NCBI RefSeq assembly: GCF_026151205.1
Contig: NC_087084.1
Location: 1,464,312 to 1,528,311 of the forward strand
Origin: Bolinopsis microptera
Taxonomy: Eukaryota > Ctenophora > Tentaculata > Lobata > Bolinopsidae
Direction: 5' to 3'
DNA length: 64,000 nucleotides
The notes beneath the pieces were generated by a model that worked only from the letters and a program-made list of their open reading frames with translations, searched no databases and was not told where the DNA came from. The position numbers and the translations under genes are program-made. This document shows, piece by piece, positions 12,210 to 23,605 of this stretch. Position 1 is the stretch's first letter, and every line of letters starts with the position of its first letter.

Positions 12210-13165
12210 TCGGTGTTCAGACCTTATAAACCCCTCCGGGATAGAATAAGATTCTGATAATCCCGGCTCCCGCTAAATAGATTCTGATAATCCCGGCTCC
12301 CGCTGTTAGTTTTTTCCCGCTGAATAAATAACCCCGGCACAGCTTTTATAATCCCGCCCCGCTAATTTGGCTCAACAAGATTTGTTTTGTTTTGATATTC
12401 CATGAGAATTTCAACCGCGTACTGTCACGTGTTTTGATGACGTGTATCACGTGACTAACTACTACGACGCGCATTGGTAAAAAATGTCACGTGACCTATG
12501 GCTTAACGTAAGAACTATAAATACACTCGATCTACGTATCGGTCTAATTGCAGGCGCTGGCAAAACTCCAGCACACTACATTACTTAAACTCTTACATTA
12601 ATTGGACCAGTTCCAAAACTTGTCTCGACGGTTACATTTGATTTTGTCCGGTTCGGTTAATTTTGTCGAGTTTGATATAAGCCATGTATTATAGTCGTCT
12701 ACTTTGATGAACTTCATGACACGATATCATTATTAGCTTTTATCGCTTGCCAGGCTTAACTCGACGCCCCTTATCTGTTATCGATATTCATATTCATTCA
12801 ACGTTCTGACTGAGGAATAGTGTTTAGATATAACGCCAATTTCAAAAGTCATAGTACCTTAGTTGTATTTATTTGGAAGTCCCCAATTCCATTTCATATT
12901 TTCCATAATGATCTCATATAGCTAGAATTAAGAGTAAAATGTCAAATTTGTTGGTCCTAGCACTAACCCGGAGGGGTTTATAACACATAACACCGGCACG
13001 CTTAAGTTATATTAAAATAACCCCTCGTGCTAAAGCACGTCGGGGTTATTTTCATAATAATCCCTCGTGCTTCGCACTCGAAATTATTATAAATTTTTCC
13101 CGCGCGTCGCGGGAAGAATTGAAATATAATCCCTGCGCATGCCGGGGTTATGTGTGTTATGATCA
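12210..13165. repeat. Inverted repeat plus run of consecutive hairpins
   Basis: CGGTGTT...TTATAAACCCCTCCGGG at about 12211-12239 is inverted at about 12966-12995. Then come back-to-back stems: 13016-13050 (AATAACCCC..GGGGTTATT, inner CGTGC/GCACG), 13054-13090 (ATAATAAT..ATTATTAT, inner GTGC/GCAC), 13097-13114 (TTCCCGCG..CGCGGGAA) and about 13126-13152 (ATAATCCC..CGGGGTTAT). Another short stem, CCCGGCC-GTA-GGCCGGG, lies near 13319-13335. Confidence 0.7.
12400..12560. promoter_or_regulatory. E-box cluster followed by a TATA-like box
   Basis: Three CACGTG palindromes (about 12427, 12447 and 12488) with a TGACGT half site (about 12438) precede CTATAAATAC at about 12515-12524. Downstream there is no recognisable gene, so this could be the promoter of the surrounding mobile element or chance. 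Confidence 0.25.
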
Positions 13166-13343
13166 TGGAATGTGGTGCCTCATGGCTAATAATGATTTAA
13201 TTATCCACAAGAAATAACTGATTATGAGATTATTGTTTAAGAAACTATTGGGTCACCTAATGCGGGTTTTGACTCAGCGGGTAATTACTCCTACCCTTTT
13301 TAACTGCGGCAGTGAAATCCCGGCCGTAGGCCGGGTTACACTA

Positions 13344-13748
13344 GTTATTATATAAAGCAGATCGAGGTCACTGCAATTTATCGAGGACCGGAATTTTTCA
13401 AATAACTCCACAACTCAAAGTCAAAAGCTTTTAACTTTCGTCTGATTTGGAGATTCCATTATTTTAGACCACGTCCATTCAATATTAAAACATCCATATT
13501 GTTGTCTCGGAACATGCTGAACGCCTAAGTTTTTCAGAAACAGTATATTATTAAATTTTGCTTGATTGATTGGTTGATTATGTGACACGACACCTTAATT
13601 GTGCTACCTTCAATATTCCCAGGGGCAAAATCTGATATCACGTGCTTTTAGCGTGAGAGAATTTTGGCGACAAATGAATAGTGAACCAAACTGTTGCAAA
13701 AGGATAACTTAATTTAAAATATGCACACAATAATAAACAACAATAAAT
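13344..13748. repeat. Dispersed repeat tail, then unassigned sequence
   Basis: 13344-13445 matches 8777-8875 (TATAAAGCAGA..AGGTCAC, TTTATCGAGGACCGGAAT, AATAACTCCACAACTCAAA, AACTTTCGTCTGAT). 13446-13748 is AT-rich with no gene seen. Confidence 0.65.
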
Positions 13749-14409
13749 CTACAGATAATTCTCAATATGACCACCGTTCTCCTTTACCAATTTGTAGCGC
13801 CGTTTTACTGATCGGCACGCCCTAGCGAGGAACTCCACCGGAACAGTCTTCAATGGTGGCCAAGGTTCAGCTTGTCCTTCGCCGATGGTTCTGTTATTAA
13901 ATTAGAAGATATCCACTATCTGGCAGGAAGATGAGGAAGAGCACCGTCTTGCTGGAACCACCAGTTGTGAGTCTTGGAGTCTCCAGGCAATGGGAAGATG
14001 TGAATAAGTTCTGGATTGTTTAAGGTGTATTCCATCTTTCCATTAGGTCGGGGTAAAACTTGTGGTAGAGGACTCTTGAGTAACGTTCTCCATTTACAGT
14101 AACAGTCTGCCCATTCTGGTCGAAGAAGTATGGTCCAAAGAAGCGGTGCGAGCAGATTCCAATCCATATGGTGACCTTTGGAGAATGAAGGGGACGCTGA
14201 TGTACTTCTGCAGGCTGTTCTGTCCCCCAGTGTACCGCATTGTGGCTGCTGATGGTTCCATTCAGTTCACAATGGGCCTCGTCAGACCATATGATGAGGT
14301 CTTCAAGGAAAGGGTCTGTCTGGCATTTCTGATCGAACCAGTGGGATTGTATTACCCCAAATGACAAGAGAAGACCTGGAAGTCTAAAATGTGAACTCCC
14401 TCTTTTCAA
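13749..14409 (-). pseudogene. Tc1/mariner-like transposase remnant
   Basis: The minus strand shows, in order but in different frames: IIWSDEAHCELNG (first catalytic D of the D-D-D/E triad), KVTIWIGICSHRFFGPYFFD, GQTVTVNGERY, then after a frameshift near 14030 WWFQQDGALPH (second catalytic D), and finally RACRSVKRRYKLVKENGGHI ending ENYL at TAG 13749-13751, a typical C-terminus. The stretch that should hold the third catalytic acid (SPDLTP-like) is absent between WPP and FLARAC, so a deletion has removed it. The N-terminal helix-turn-helix is also missing. A dead fragment; the terminal inverted repeats were not located. Confidence 0.85.
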
Positions 14410-15238
14410 TGCTATTCGATCCGTACCACGTACACTAATCCCGAGGTGATCATCATGGCTTCAAAATATTCTGTCCAGTGTTAATTGATAATTAGCTAAT
14501 TGGTAATTATCCAACTAACTGATCATCCGACGTAAAATTTGTCTTACAAAATTTCATGCCTCAATCAAGGCATGAAGTTATGTGAAATATTTTCCAACTA
14601 TGACAACTTAATAAAACAAATATTAATAAAACAAATATTTATTTTTACGGCACAATCAAACAATATCAATAATAAATAAATCAGGGGAGGTTTGAAGAGG
14701 TTTCAAGTGCCGAAGGCCACTGCTTATCTTTAGGATTTGAGAGTGACCTGTGCTTGAAACCCCCTCAACCATCCACTACGCCAATATAATACTTATTATA
14801 CAAATATAGAAAAATATAATTATCTAAGCTAAAATTGCTTATTGGTCTAGTTTGGTGACATAGGAGAGCCCAGTTGAGTTTTAGTTTAGGTTTATGTTTT
14901 AAATCATAGTTTGAAAGGTTAGCCATGTTTCATGGCAGAGAGAGATATCATGTGTGCAGAGCCGTACCAGATGTAGAATTTGAGATATAATATAGATTAG
15001 TTACCATATAACTAATTAACGAGCTGAAGACGTATTTTGAAAGCTCCTGCTAATACAATATTTTTGTATCACTTATATAGTTATATGTTTTAAATAATCC
15101 CCCTCCATGCTAATTAACCTAGTTATTTAATTGTTAGTGATTAACTGGGTTGCAATCCTTCACCTTGACAGTCCTATAATTACCCAATTTTAAATGAACG
15201 ATATCTCATTCATCAGTATGATGAGAGCGTAAGTAGAG
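14410..15238. other. No feature recognised
   Basis: AT-rich sequence with a short direct duplication of TAATAAAACAAATATT near 14610-14640. No gene or known repeat was seen. Confidence 0.4.
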
Positions 15239-15900
15239 TGCTTCCCGGAATCAGCACAATGAAGGAAACAGAAGCTGTTGGAATTTTGATTAATTAATTA
15301 ATCCGTAGTCTTTAAAGACTACGAAAAAATCATTTATTTGTCTCATTCATTTGTCTCGGTAGAATGATTTTTTAGGACGGATCTGTATGTACTAGCTGAT
15401 GAAAATGTAACCGCGTTAAAAATGGCGATCGCACGTGATCAAAATGGCGCTTGCACATGGGCGTTCAACACCGTTACCATGGTTATTATGAAACGTCCTA
15501 TTTTCATCTAATTTGCAGGACGTGCAAATGCACGTGGGCGGTCGTACCTACAGACATACAAACATAATTGTTTGAATTATAAGTAAGACTAGAAATTCTG
15601 TAATAACAGGGATGAAGCTAATAGTGTTCTTTGAAAGAAATTTTTAATCGCATCAAAAAATATTCATTCCAACCAAAGATACAGCCAATTTAAATGTGAA
15701 ATTCTTTTAATTTCCACAAGACAATCAAAATGCCGTTCCAACAATCTTAGCACGTGAACGCGTGCATTTCAACACCGTTGCCGGTTGCTATGCAACCTTT
15801 TGGGTTTCACCTAATTTCATATTTCTCATCTAATTTGTACGTGGGCGGTCGTATACATAGATATACAAAAATTTTTGAATTATTTTGAATTATAATAATG
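15239..15900. repeat. Dispersed and locally duplicated repeats
   Basis: 15239-15310 matches 1243-1320. A second module occurs twice, at about 15420-15600 and 15725-15900: TTCAACACCGTT, TTTCATCTAATTT, ACGTGGGCGGTCGTA, and AGATATACAAA or similar. A hairpin CGTAGTCTTTAAAGACTACG lies at about 15304-15323. Confidence 0.6.
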
Positions 15901-16422
15901 ATTTTCTGTTAATTAACTAATTAAGAGATTGAATTTGAACACCAAGAATTAAAATGAATTGATAGCCGTCGGCATTCCCTCGGTCATGTTGTATTCCAGA
16001 ACATTCTACCCAGAACATCATGAAGCAGTCTAAATCAACAGGGGCATGACAAAGTCGTGCCAGTTTAGAGTTAGAATTAATATAAGAATCCCTGGGGCAC
16101 GCGGAAAGTTCTGGGGCTGGCCGAAGTGGCCCATATGAGCCGAGAATATACTAGATTTCTGAGTTTCGAAACGACAACAATATTATGAGGTCAAGGGTCC
16201 ATTCTTATTCGCAAGAAAGGAATCTGTGTGAAAACGTTTGGGCTCATTACTTAATACTTAGCCATTTTTCACTTTAGACACCTGTAACTTTGCAGATGGC
16301 ATACTGTCGTAACTATTCAATCAAGGATTTTGTCGCAAAAATTTGAAACTTTTGATCGATAAAAACTATTTAATAATTCTAATTATGATCCTTAAACATT
16401 GTTTATGTATTTTCCTTTCCAG
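15901..16422. other. Probable 5' intron of the ankyrin gene
   Basis: No coding sequence. It ends in a pyrimidine-rich 3' splice site (TTTTCCTTTCCAG, AG at 16421-16422) eight bases before the ankyrin ATG, so the 5' UTR is probably spliced here and the first exon lies farther upstream, unidentified. Confidence 0.5.
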
Positions 16423-16430
16423 TGTCAGAC

Positions 16431-19400
16431 ATGGCAAGCGTAATCAGTGACCCGAAATGGAGAACTATACAAGAAAAAGTAAAAGAAGGAAACTTGACAG
16501 AATTGTTGGATGTTTACACTGTAAACAACTTGGACTACAATGCTAAAGGTGGAAATTACAAGAGTACAGTACTTCATGAAACAGCAGAAAAAGATAAACA
16601 AGAGATTGCAGGTTATCTTATACAACAAGGAGCGGAGGTGAACACTAAGGACAAGTATGGGAGCACACCGTTACATTATGCTGCAAGTAAGAACAGTGTA
16701 GAGGTAGTTAAATTGCTGTTACAACAGGGAGCGGAGGTGAACACTAAGAACAGTAATGGGAGCACACCGTTACATTATGCTGCACTTAGTAACAGTGTAG
16801 AGGTAGCTAAAGTGCTGTTACAACATGGAGCGGAGGTGAACAATGAGAACATTGATGGGAGCACACCGTTACATGTAGCTGCAAGTAAGAACAGTGTAGA
16901 GTTAGTTAAATTGCTGTTACAACATGGAGCTGATGTGAACACTAAGAACAGTAATGGGAGCACACCGTTACATTTAGCTGCACATAATAACAGTGTAGGT
17001 GTAGCTAAAGTGCTGTTACAACATGGAGCGGAGGTGAACAATGAGAACATTGATGGGAGCACACCGTTACATGTAGCTGCAAGTAAGAACAGTGTAGAGT
17101 TAGTTAAATTGCTGTTACAACATGGAGCTGATGTGAACAATGAGAACAGTAATGGGAGCACACCGTTACATTTAGCTGTAAGTAGTAACAGTGTAGAGGC
17201 AGCTAAATTGTTGTTAGAACACGGTGTGGAGGTGAACATTAAGAACAGTAATGGGAGCACACCGTTACATGTAGCTGCACATAATAAAAGTGTATATGTA
17301 GCTAAATTGCTGTTACAACATGGAGCGGAGGTGAACACTAAGAACATTGATGGGAGCACACCGTTACATGTAGCTGCACATAATAACAGTGTAGGTGTAG
17401 CTAAATTGCTGTTACAACACGGAGCGGAGGTGAACAATGAGAACATTGATGGGAGCACACCGTTACATGTAGCTGTACGTGATAACAGTGTAGAGGTAGC
17501 TAAATTGTTGTTACAACATGGAGCGGAGGTGAACACTAAGAACATTGATGGGTTAACACCGTTACATGTAGCTGTACGTGATAACAGTGTAGAGGTAGCT
17601 AAAGTGCTGTTACAACACGGAGCTGATGTGAACACTAAGACCAGTAATGGGAGCACACCGTTACATGTAGCTGTACGTGATAACAGTGTAGAGGTAGCTA
17701 AAGTGCTGTTAGAACACGGTGCTGATGTGAACATTAAGAACAGTTATGGGAGCACACCGTTACATTATGCTGCACGTACTAGCAGTGTAGAGGTAGCTAA
17801 AGTGCTGTTAGAACACGGAGCTGATGTGAACATTAAGAGCAGTAATGGGAGCACACCGTTACATTATGCTGCACGTACTAGCAGTGTAGAGGTAGCTAAA
17901 GTGCTGTTAGAACACAGAGCAGATATCAGTACTACAGATAAAGATAATGAGTCATGTCTTCATAACATGCAGAAGAAATGGTCCAAAAATGACTTACAAG
18001 ATACATTCCGTGCTTTTGCAAATAGCTTAAAATATTCTAATCCTGCTATTATCGTTCAGGAATTAGATATAAGGGAAGAGTTTGATAATGATGTCAAGAG
18101 CATCTTAAGTAATATTCTGAAAGAAGCGATCGACAAATTGCCAGATATTATGGATGATCCTGAGCAGAGATTTACGTTTTATAGGGGAGATCTGTATGTA
18201 CGCCTCGTTGAAGAATTTTTGAAACGGTCAGGCGGGTCAGGAGAGACGTCTCTTCTACAAACCATATACATTGCTCTTCAAGCAAAAACTCCATGTAATC
18301 TTCCCAAAAGAGGAATGCTTGAGAGTAGACTCAGCCCCGATATCTATATGAAATTTCGGAGTAAAATTGAAGATTTGACAAATGACGTAGTTGAGGGGAG
18401 AGAACCACCAAAAGAACTTAATGTAATTGCACAAAAGATTTACGCGGAATACATGAAGGATAAAAAAGGATTCAGTTGTAAAGTTAAGGAATATTGCAGC
18501 AAAGCATGGAGAAACACGCAAGATTACCTTAAACCCTCATTTCAACAAATGAAGTCGTGTTGTATGAGAATAACTTGTGGTCTGAAGTGTTGTTGCCGAA
18601 ACGTTACCTGTTCATTATGCCACAGCTGTTCTGCAATAGGAATGATGGGGAGATTCTTTTGTCTCCTAGGAATTTTCTTCTACATTTTAGACTTGTACAC
18701 TGATGTAGTAGTTGGCATTTCAGATTTCAACGGATTTTCCAAAAAAGCTAGGGTTCTTTGAGATTGCTCTGGTATTGTTCACTTTAATTCACGAGAACTT
18801 CAGATCTGCTGAAAGTGTATACACAACGGAGGAAGATGTTCTGAGGATAAAGTTTGGGAGATTCTTGTTAACTGCCAAAGAATGGAGCGAATCAAACTTA
18901 AACTGGAGCAAGAATAAGTTTAATATGTTCTTTTACAAGCTATCTTGTCCGTTCAAGCTACAGGGAAGTTTTCTGAGTAAGCTTAGAGCGATATTCTACA
19001 ACTTACTGACATGTTTCCAATTAAGGCCAGTCGTGGATAGGTTGGTAGTATTCCTACACGAACCAATAAGCTTGCGTGAGTATTACAGACGTCAAGCAGA
19101 ACAGAATAGCTTGAAACAGTTTTACCTGATTTTGGAACAATTACCGGAACTTTCTGGTTCAGTTCTATACATTTCAAATAGTGATCAACAACCTTTCCCA
19201 AAAAGATATTGAACAGTTTGCCGGTGAATGTTACCACTATTTCGATTATCAACGTATGAATACAAACAGCACCAACGACACCAACTCATTTTGTGAAATG
19301 CTCCCACTATCTGATACAGGATTAGGAATATGTGGCACTGTGTTTCGTATATTCTCAATGGCAATTCCATTTTACAACATTCCCTCGGGAATTGCCTCTT

Positions 19401-20251
19401 TGGAAGATGGCTTTAGGAAATTGGACTCGCTGACTCCTAAAATGTCCACTATTTTAAAGATCATTTTCCAAGCATCCTATACATTGATGATACCAGCCAG
19501 GTTGTTCATGTTTGCAGCAGTAATGCATGCTTTGTTTATAAAGGAGTATGTGTTTGGGTTCATCATCCTCAGAGTGATAGTGGAACTCTTGGTAAACCTT
19601 TATAGCCTCAAAGCGAAGTTAGCGGAACTTTCCCTTTTGAAGCTATGGCGAAAAATTCTTTCAATCTTATGGCGAATGATCCTGTTTAGTATCAGAGATG
19701 TGTTTCTAATATCGATAAGAAACCCTGATGCTTACCTCTCAAAACCCTCAGACGTTTCTTACAAGTCATTGAGAAAGAGGAAAAATCTAGCTGTCCGTGC
19801 AATCCCATTTATCTGCGAGGGTTTGGTCGCTGCTTTGATCATCGAACAAAGATATCCGTGCGGTAAGCATTTCAACTATTTCAAATATTTGGGCTGGTTT
19901 TGTATAATTCCTTTAGTGCTCTCGGTATCAGCAATAGTCATGGTTTCAGACCTTTTCCATCCATTAAAAGGAAGATCTTCGTCACTAAGAAAAGAAACAA
20001 AAAAGCTCCTTCTCGCTGTTGTCATCAGTATTATGGGGACCTTCATTGTTAGTAAGAAAAGAGGGTCAGTGGAACTTCTGGTCATGGGTCTGGCAATTTT
20101 TCTTCATATCGTCCTTGTTGCTGGACTCTGTCTGTTTGTCAAGATGTCCAACAAAAGTAAAGAAAGTAAAGAAAGTAAAGAAACTCCGTACACACCTTTA
20201 GCTACGTCAACCACATCAGTCGACCACCCTCACTCGACCACACCAGTCTGA
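16431..20251 (+). CDS. Ankyrin-repeat / XK-related-like membrane protein, two frameshifts
   Basis: ATG at 16431 (MASVISDPKW) lies just after a 3' splice site. The order is: a short N-terminus, about 14 ankyrin repeats (16560-17935), a charged linker, a Cys-rich patch (KSCCMRITC...KCCCRNVTCSLCHSC, a possible palmitoylation site), then membrane segments. The membrane part resembles XK-related proteins: FYILDLYTDVVV matches the LD..TD motif after TM1; SLKQFYLILEQLPEL matches the E..PQL helix; IPARLFMFAAV matches the later ARV..FA helix. The C-terminus repeats KESKE and ends at TGA 20249-20251. XKR proteins include phospholipid scramblases of the plasma membrane; the ankyrin half suggests cytosolic tethering. 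As given, the frame shifts at 18741-18746 (A6) and at 19197-19204 (C3A5), each as if one base were extra. It is either a young pseudogene, an assembly error or an unusual decoding event; restored length would be about 1,270 aa. Confidence 0.7.
16560..17935 (+). repeat. Tandem 99-bp ankyrin repeats (about 14)
   Basis: There are 13 units with a near-invariant (G)STPLH start (one has LTPLH), one degenerate leading unit (STVLHETAEKD) and one trailing (NESCLHNM). Units differ at only a few positions, including silent ones, so they were homogenised recently by unequal crossing over or gene conversion. The consensus contains NNSVEVAKLLLQHGAEVN, a normal ankyrin helix-loop pattern. Confidence 0.95.
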
Positions 20252-20902
20252 TGAATTACCGTTTTGTCCATTTAATTCATCCTCGGCTTACCAGAGCCAT
20301 AAAAACTGTGTATCTTAAACTATTTGCTGAGCAAATATCAATTTATAGACTGTATCAGTCTTCTCAAAGCAATAACAATGAAGCAGAAATCATTTCATCA
20401 GCAAAATTTCCCTCTGTCTTTCCAAAATCATCTAAAGGCTTTATTGAGATGGATTTACGACACAGATAACTGCTGGTGGACTTCTTAAATTCAACCTCGA
20501 AACAGCACATGTAAGTAAAATACATATTTCATTACATTTACATCATTTTCCTTCTTAAACTTATAAATTTAAAATACAGTGAAACCTCTATATAGTTATA
20601 CCGGGCCTGTAGGGGGTGGGGGGGGGGGGGAAGAAAAGTGCACGATACAGAAAAAACCCGGTAAATATGCATCGAAAACAACCTGTAAATTGTCTCATCT
20701 TTAAAATTAGGGCTTTGTATGCATGTACATCGTGTTGTATCGTGATGGAACACAGAGTAGTTACTCAAATCGCCACCAAGTGCGATATGACTTAATATGA
20801 TAAATACGATTTCTTGCACGATTTCATGTTGACAGTATCAGCTAAGACGCAGTAAGATGCAGTTAGCACTGAACCGAGTGGAATGTGGGAACTGGGAACC
20901 TG
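20252..20902 (+). other. 3' region of the ankyrin gene with a 5' splice site
   Basis: No stop-free sequence of weight follows. A strong 5' splice-site match, ACAT/GTAAGTAAAA, lies at 20511, suggesting the transcript is spliced after the stop codon. GAGATGGATTTACGAC at about 20446 resembles the start of the exon-like segments of the downstream module array. A poly-G run lies near 20615-20630. Confidence 0.4.
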
Positions 20903-23605
20903 TTCAAGTGTAATAAAAATTACATTATTATAAAATTATAATTCACAAGTTGCAAATTTTTCTCGTAAAACTCTTCACTATTTCACTTTTTCAAATGTGA
21001 AAAGGGTAAAGAAATAACGCTCACATGGTTTTTCATCATCATGAATTTCAGAACTAAACTGCAAACCGGGGTGTCTCCAGTCTTTCCAACTGATGTCCGC
21101 TCGCTCATACTAGTGCTACCTTTGTCCTTTAACCTTTTAACTCTACACTAATATTCAGGTTTGTTGGTAACAGTTTTCAAACAACTTATAGTTTGAATTA
21201 AATTGGAAACAAGGTGTTTGTCAGTCTTTTCGCTGCACGATTTGAAAATAATTATCAAATGTAGCTATTTGATCCAACAAAAATAACGCTCTCACGGTTT
21301 TTGTACATTTCAGATCAAATCTGGGGTGTATACTGATATTCGGGTTTGTGAGTAGGTAGTTTTTTTAAACGATTTTTTAAATTTCGTATTTAAAGAGAAA
21401 CAAACTGTTTATGATTATCAACGTGACCGTAGAGTGGTTTAAATACAAATCAAAAATTCGAGCGTTATTAATTCAATCAAAATAACGCGAATAGAATGGG
21501 CTCAACAAATCATGATGTGCTAAAATTGGAAAATATAACAAAATAGGATGTATTTGCAAACTAATTCAACTACTTTTCTTTATTTTCAGATAGATCTACG
21601 ACCTACGTGGTATAGCAAAGTGTTTCCTAAATCCAACATTTTACTGCTCTATTATAAAGGTACATGGTTTTTATTCGTCGTTCTATAGTCCAAGTCAAAG
21701 TGTAATAAAAATTACATTGTTATAAAGTTCAATTCATAAATGTTGCAAATTTTTCTCGTAAAACTCTTCACTATTTTACATGTTCAAATGTGAAAAGGGT
21801 AAAGAAATAATGCTCACATGGTTTTTCATAAATTGCAGAACTAAACTGCAAACCGGGGTGTCTCCAATCTTTCCAAATGATGTCCGCTCGCTCATACTAG
21901 TGCTACCTTTGTCCTTTAACCTTTTAACTCTACACTAATATTCAGGTTTGTTGGTAACAGTTTTCAAACAACTTATAGTTTGAATTAAATTGGAAACAAG
22001 GTGTTTGTCAGTCTTTTCGCTGCACGATTTGAAAATAATTATCAAATGTAGCTATTTGATCCAACAAAAATAACGCTCTCACGGTTTTTGTACATTTCAG
22101 ATCAAATCTGGGGTGTATACTGATATTCGGGTTTGTGAGTAGGTAGTTTTTTTAAACAATTTTTTAAATTTCGTATTTAAAGAGAAACAAACTGTTTATG
22201 ATTATCAACGTGACCGTAGAGTGGTTTAAATACAAATCAAAAATTCGAGCGTTATTAATTCAATCAAAATAACGCGAATAGAATGGGCTCAACAAATCAT
22301 GATGTGCTAAAATTGGAAAATATAATAAAATAGGATGTATTTGCAAACTAATTCAACTACTTTTCTTTATTTTCAGATAGATCTACGACCTACGTGGTAT
22401 AGCAAAGTGTTTCCTAAATCCAACATTTTACTGCTCTATTATAAAGGTACATGGTTTTATTCGTCGTTCTATAGTTCAAGTCAAAGTGTAATAAAAATTA
22501 CATTGTTATAAAGTTCAATTCATAAATGTTGCAAATTTTTCTCGTAAAACTCTTCACTATTTTACATGTTCAAATGTGAAAAGGGTAAAGAAATAATGCT
22601 CACATGGTTTTTCATAAATTGCAGAACTAAACTGCAAACTGGGGTGTCTCCAATCTTTCCAAATGATGTCCGCTCGCTCATACTAGTGCTAACTTTGTCC
22701 TTTAACCTTCTAACTCTACACCAATATACTGTTCAGGTTTGTTGGCTATCAGTTTTGAAACAACTTATAGTTTGAATTCAATTGGAATAGAATGGGCTCA
22801 ACAAATCAAACACAATCGGAAAGAATAAAAAATAGAATGTATTTGCAAACTATCAACGATTTAGACTTTTCTTTATCTTCAGATGGATGAGGATCTACGA
22901 CCTACGTGGTATAGCAAAGTGTCTCCTAAATCCAACATTTTACTGCTCTATTATAAAGGTACATGGTTTTTCTTCGTCGTTCTATAGTCCAAGTCAAAGT
23001 GTAACAAAAATTTCATTGTTATAAAGTTATAATTCGCAAGTTTCAAATTTTTCTCTTAAAACTCTTCACTATTTTACATGTTCAAATGTGAAAAGGGTAA
23101 AGAAATAACACTCACATGGTTTTTTATAAATTTCAGAATAAACTGCAAACCGGGGTGTCTCCAGTCTTTCCAAGGGATGTCCAACCTTCCTCCTTTAACC
23201 TTCTAACTATAAGTATACACTAATATAATATTCAGGTTTGTTGGTAACAGTTTTGAAACAACTCATAGTTTGAATTTAATTGGAATAGAATTGGCTCAAC
23301 AAATCAAATGCATGATGGGCTAAAATTGGAAAGAATAACAAAATAGGATGTATTTGCAAACTATCAACGACTTTTCTTTATTTTCAGATGGATCTACAAC
23401 GTACGGTGGTAAATCAAAGTTTCACCTAAATCTAAAATTTTACTGCTCTATTTTAAAGGTACATGGTTTTTATTCGTCGTTCTATAGGTATAGTCCAAGT
23501 GTAATAAAAATGACATTGTTATAAAGTTTAATTCACAAATGTTGCAAATTTTTCTCGTAAAACTTAAACTCTTCACTATTTCACATTTTCAGATCGATTT
23601 TCCTT
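20903..23605 (+). repeat. Tandem array of 0.5-0.8 kb exon-bearing modules
   Basis: Unit starts (AGTGTAATAAAAATTACATT-like) lie near 20905, 21695, 22480, 22993 and 23499: two units of about 785 bp and two of about 510 bp that lack an internal 275 bp. Each full unit holds an exon-like piece between TTTTCAG and AAG/GTACATGG: 21590-21659, 22377-22446, 22883-22958 and 23388-23458. The first three stay open in one frame (LRPTWYSKV, SNILLLYYK); the third has an in-frame 6-bp insertion and the fourth is shifted. A second acceptor-led piece (CAG/AACTAAACTGCAAAC) recurs at about 21055, 21838, 22624 and 23138. Nothing proves translation. Confidence 0.75.

Larger units (their letters stand above)
11658..13343. 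mobile_element. Nested insert of about 1.7 kb, unclassified
   Basis: The dispersed repeat that stops near 11657 resumes at about 13344 (TTATTATATAAAGCAGATCG, equal to 8777 onward). The edges share only a short inverted TAATAAC/GTTATTA, so the class is uncertain. The insert holds a CT/GT-rich stretch, a repeat shared with 26.5 kb, a GA tract (about 12049-12075), a direct pair of CTGATAATCCCGGCTCCCGC (about 12251-12304), E-boxes with a TATA motif, and a hairpin cluster. No transposase was found. Confidence 0.45.

Noticed and set aside
16775..17734. Minus-strand Cys/Thr/Leu-rich ORF of 319 codons
   Set aside because: Antisense shadow of the ankyrin repeats.
18701..18727. A 16- or 19-base micro-intron (GTAGT...TTTCAG) repairing the first frame break
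   Set aside because: Far below known animal intron sizes; it would remove conserved residues after LDLYTD, while a one-base slip in the A run keeps them.
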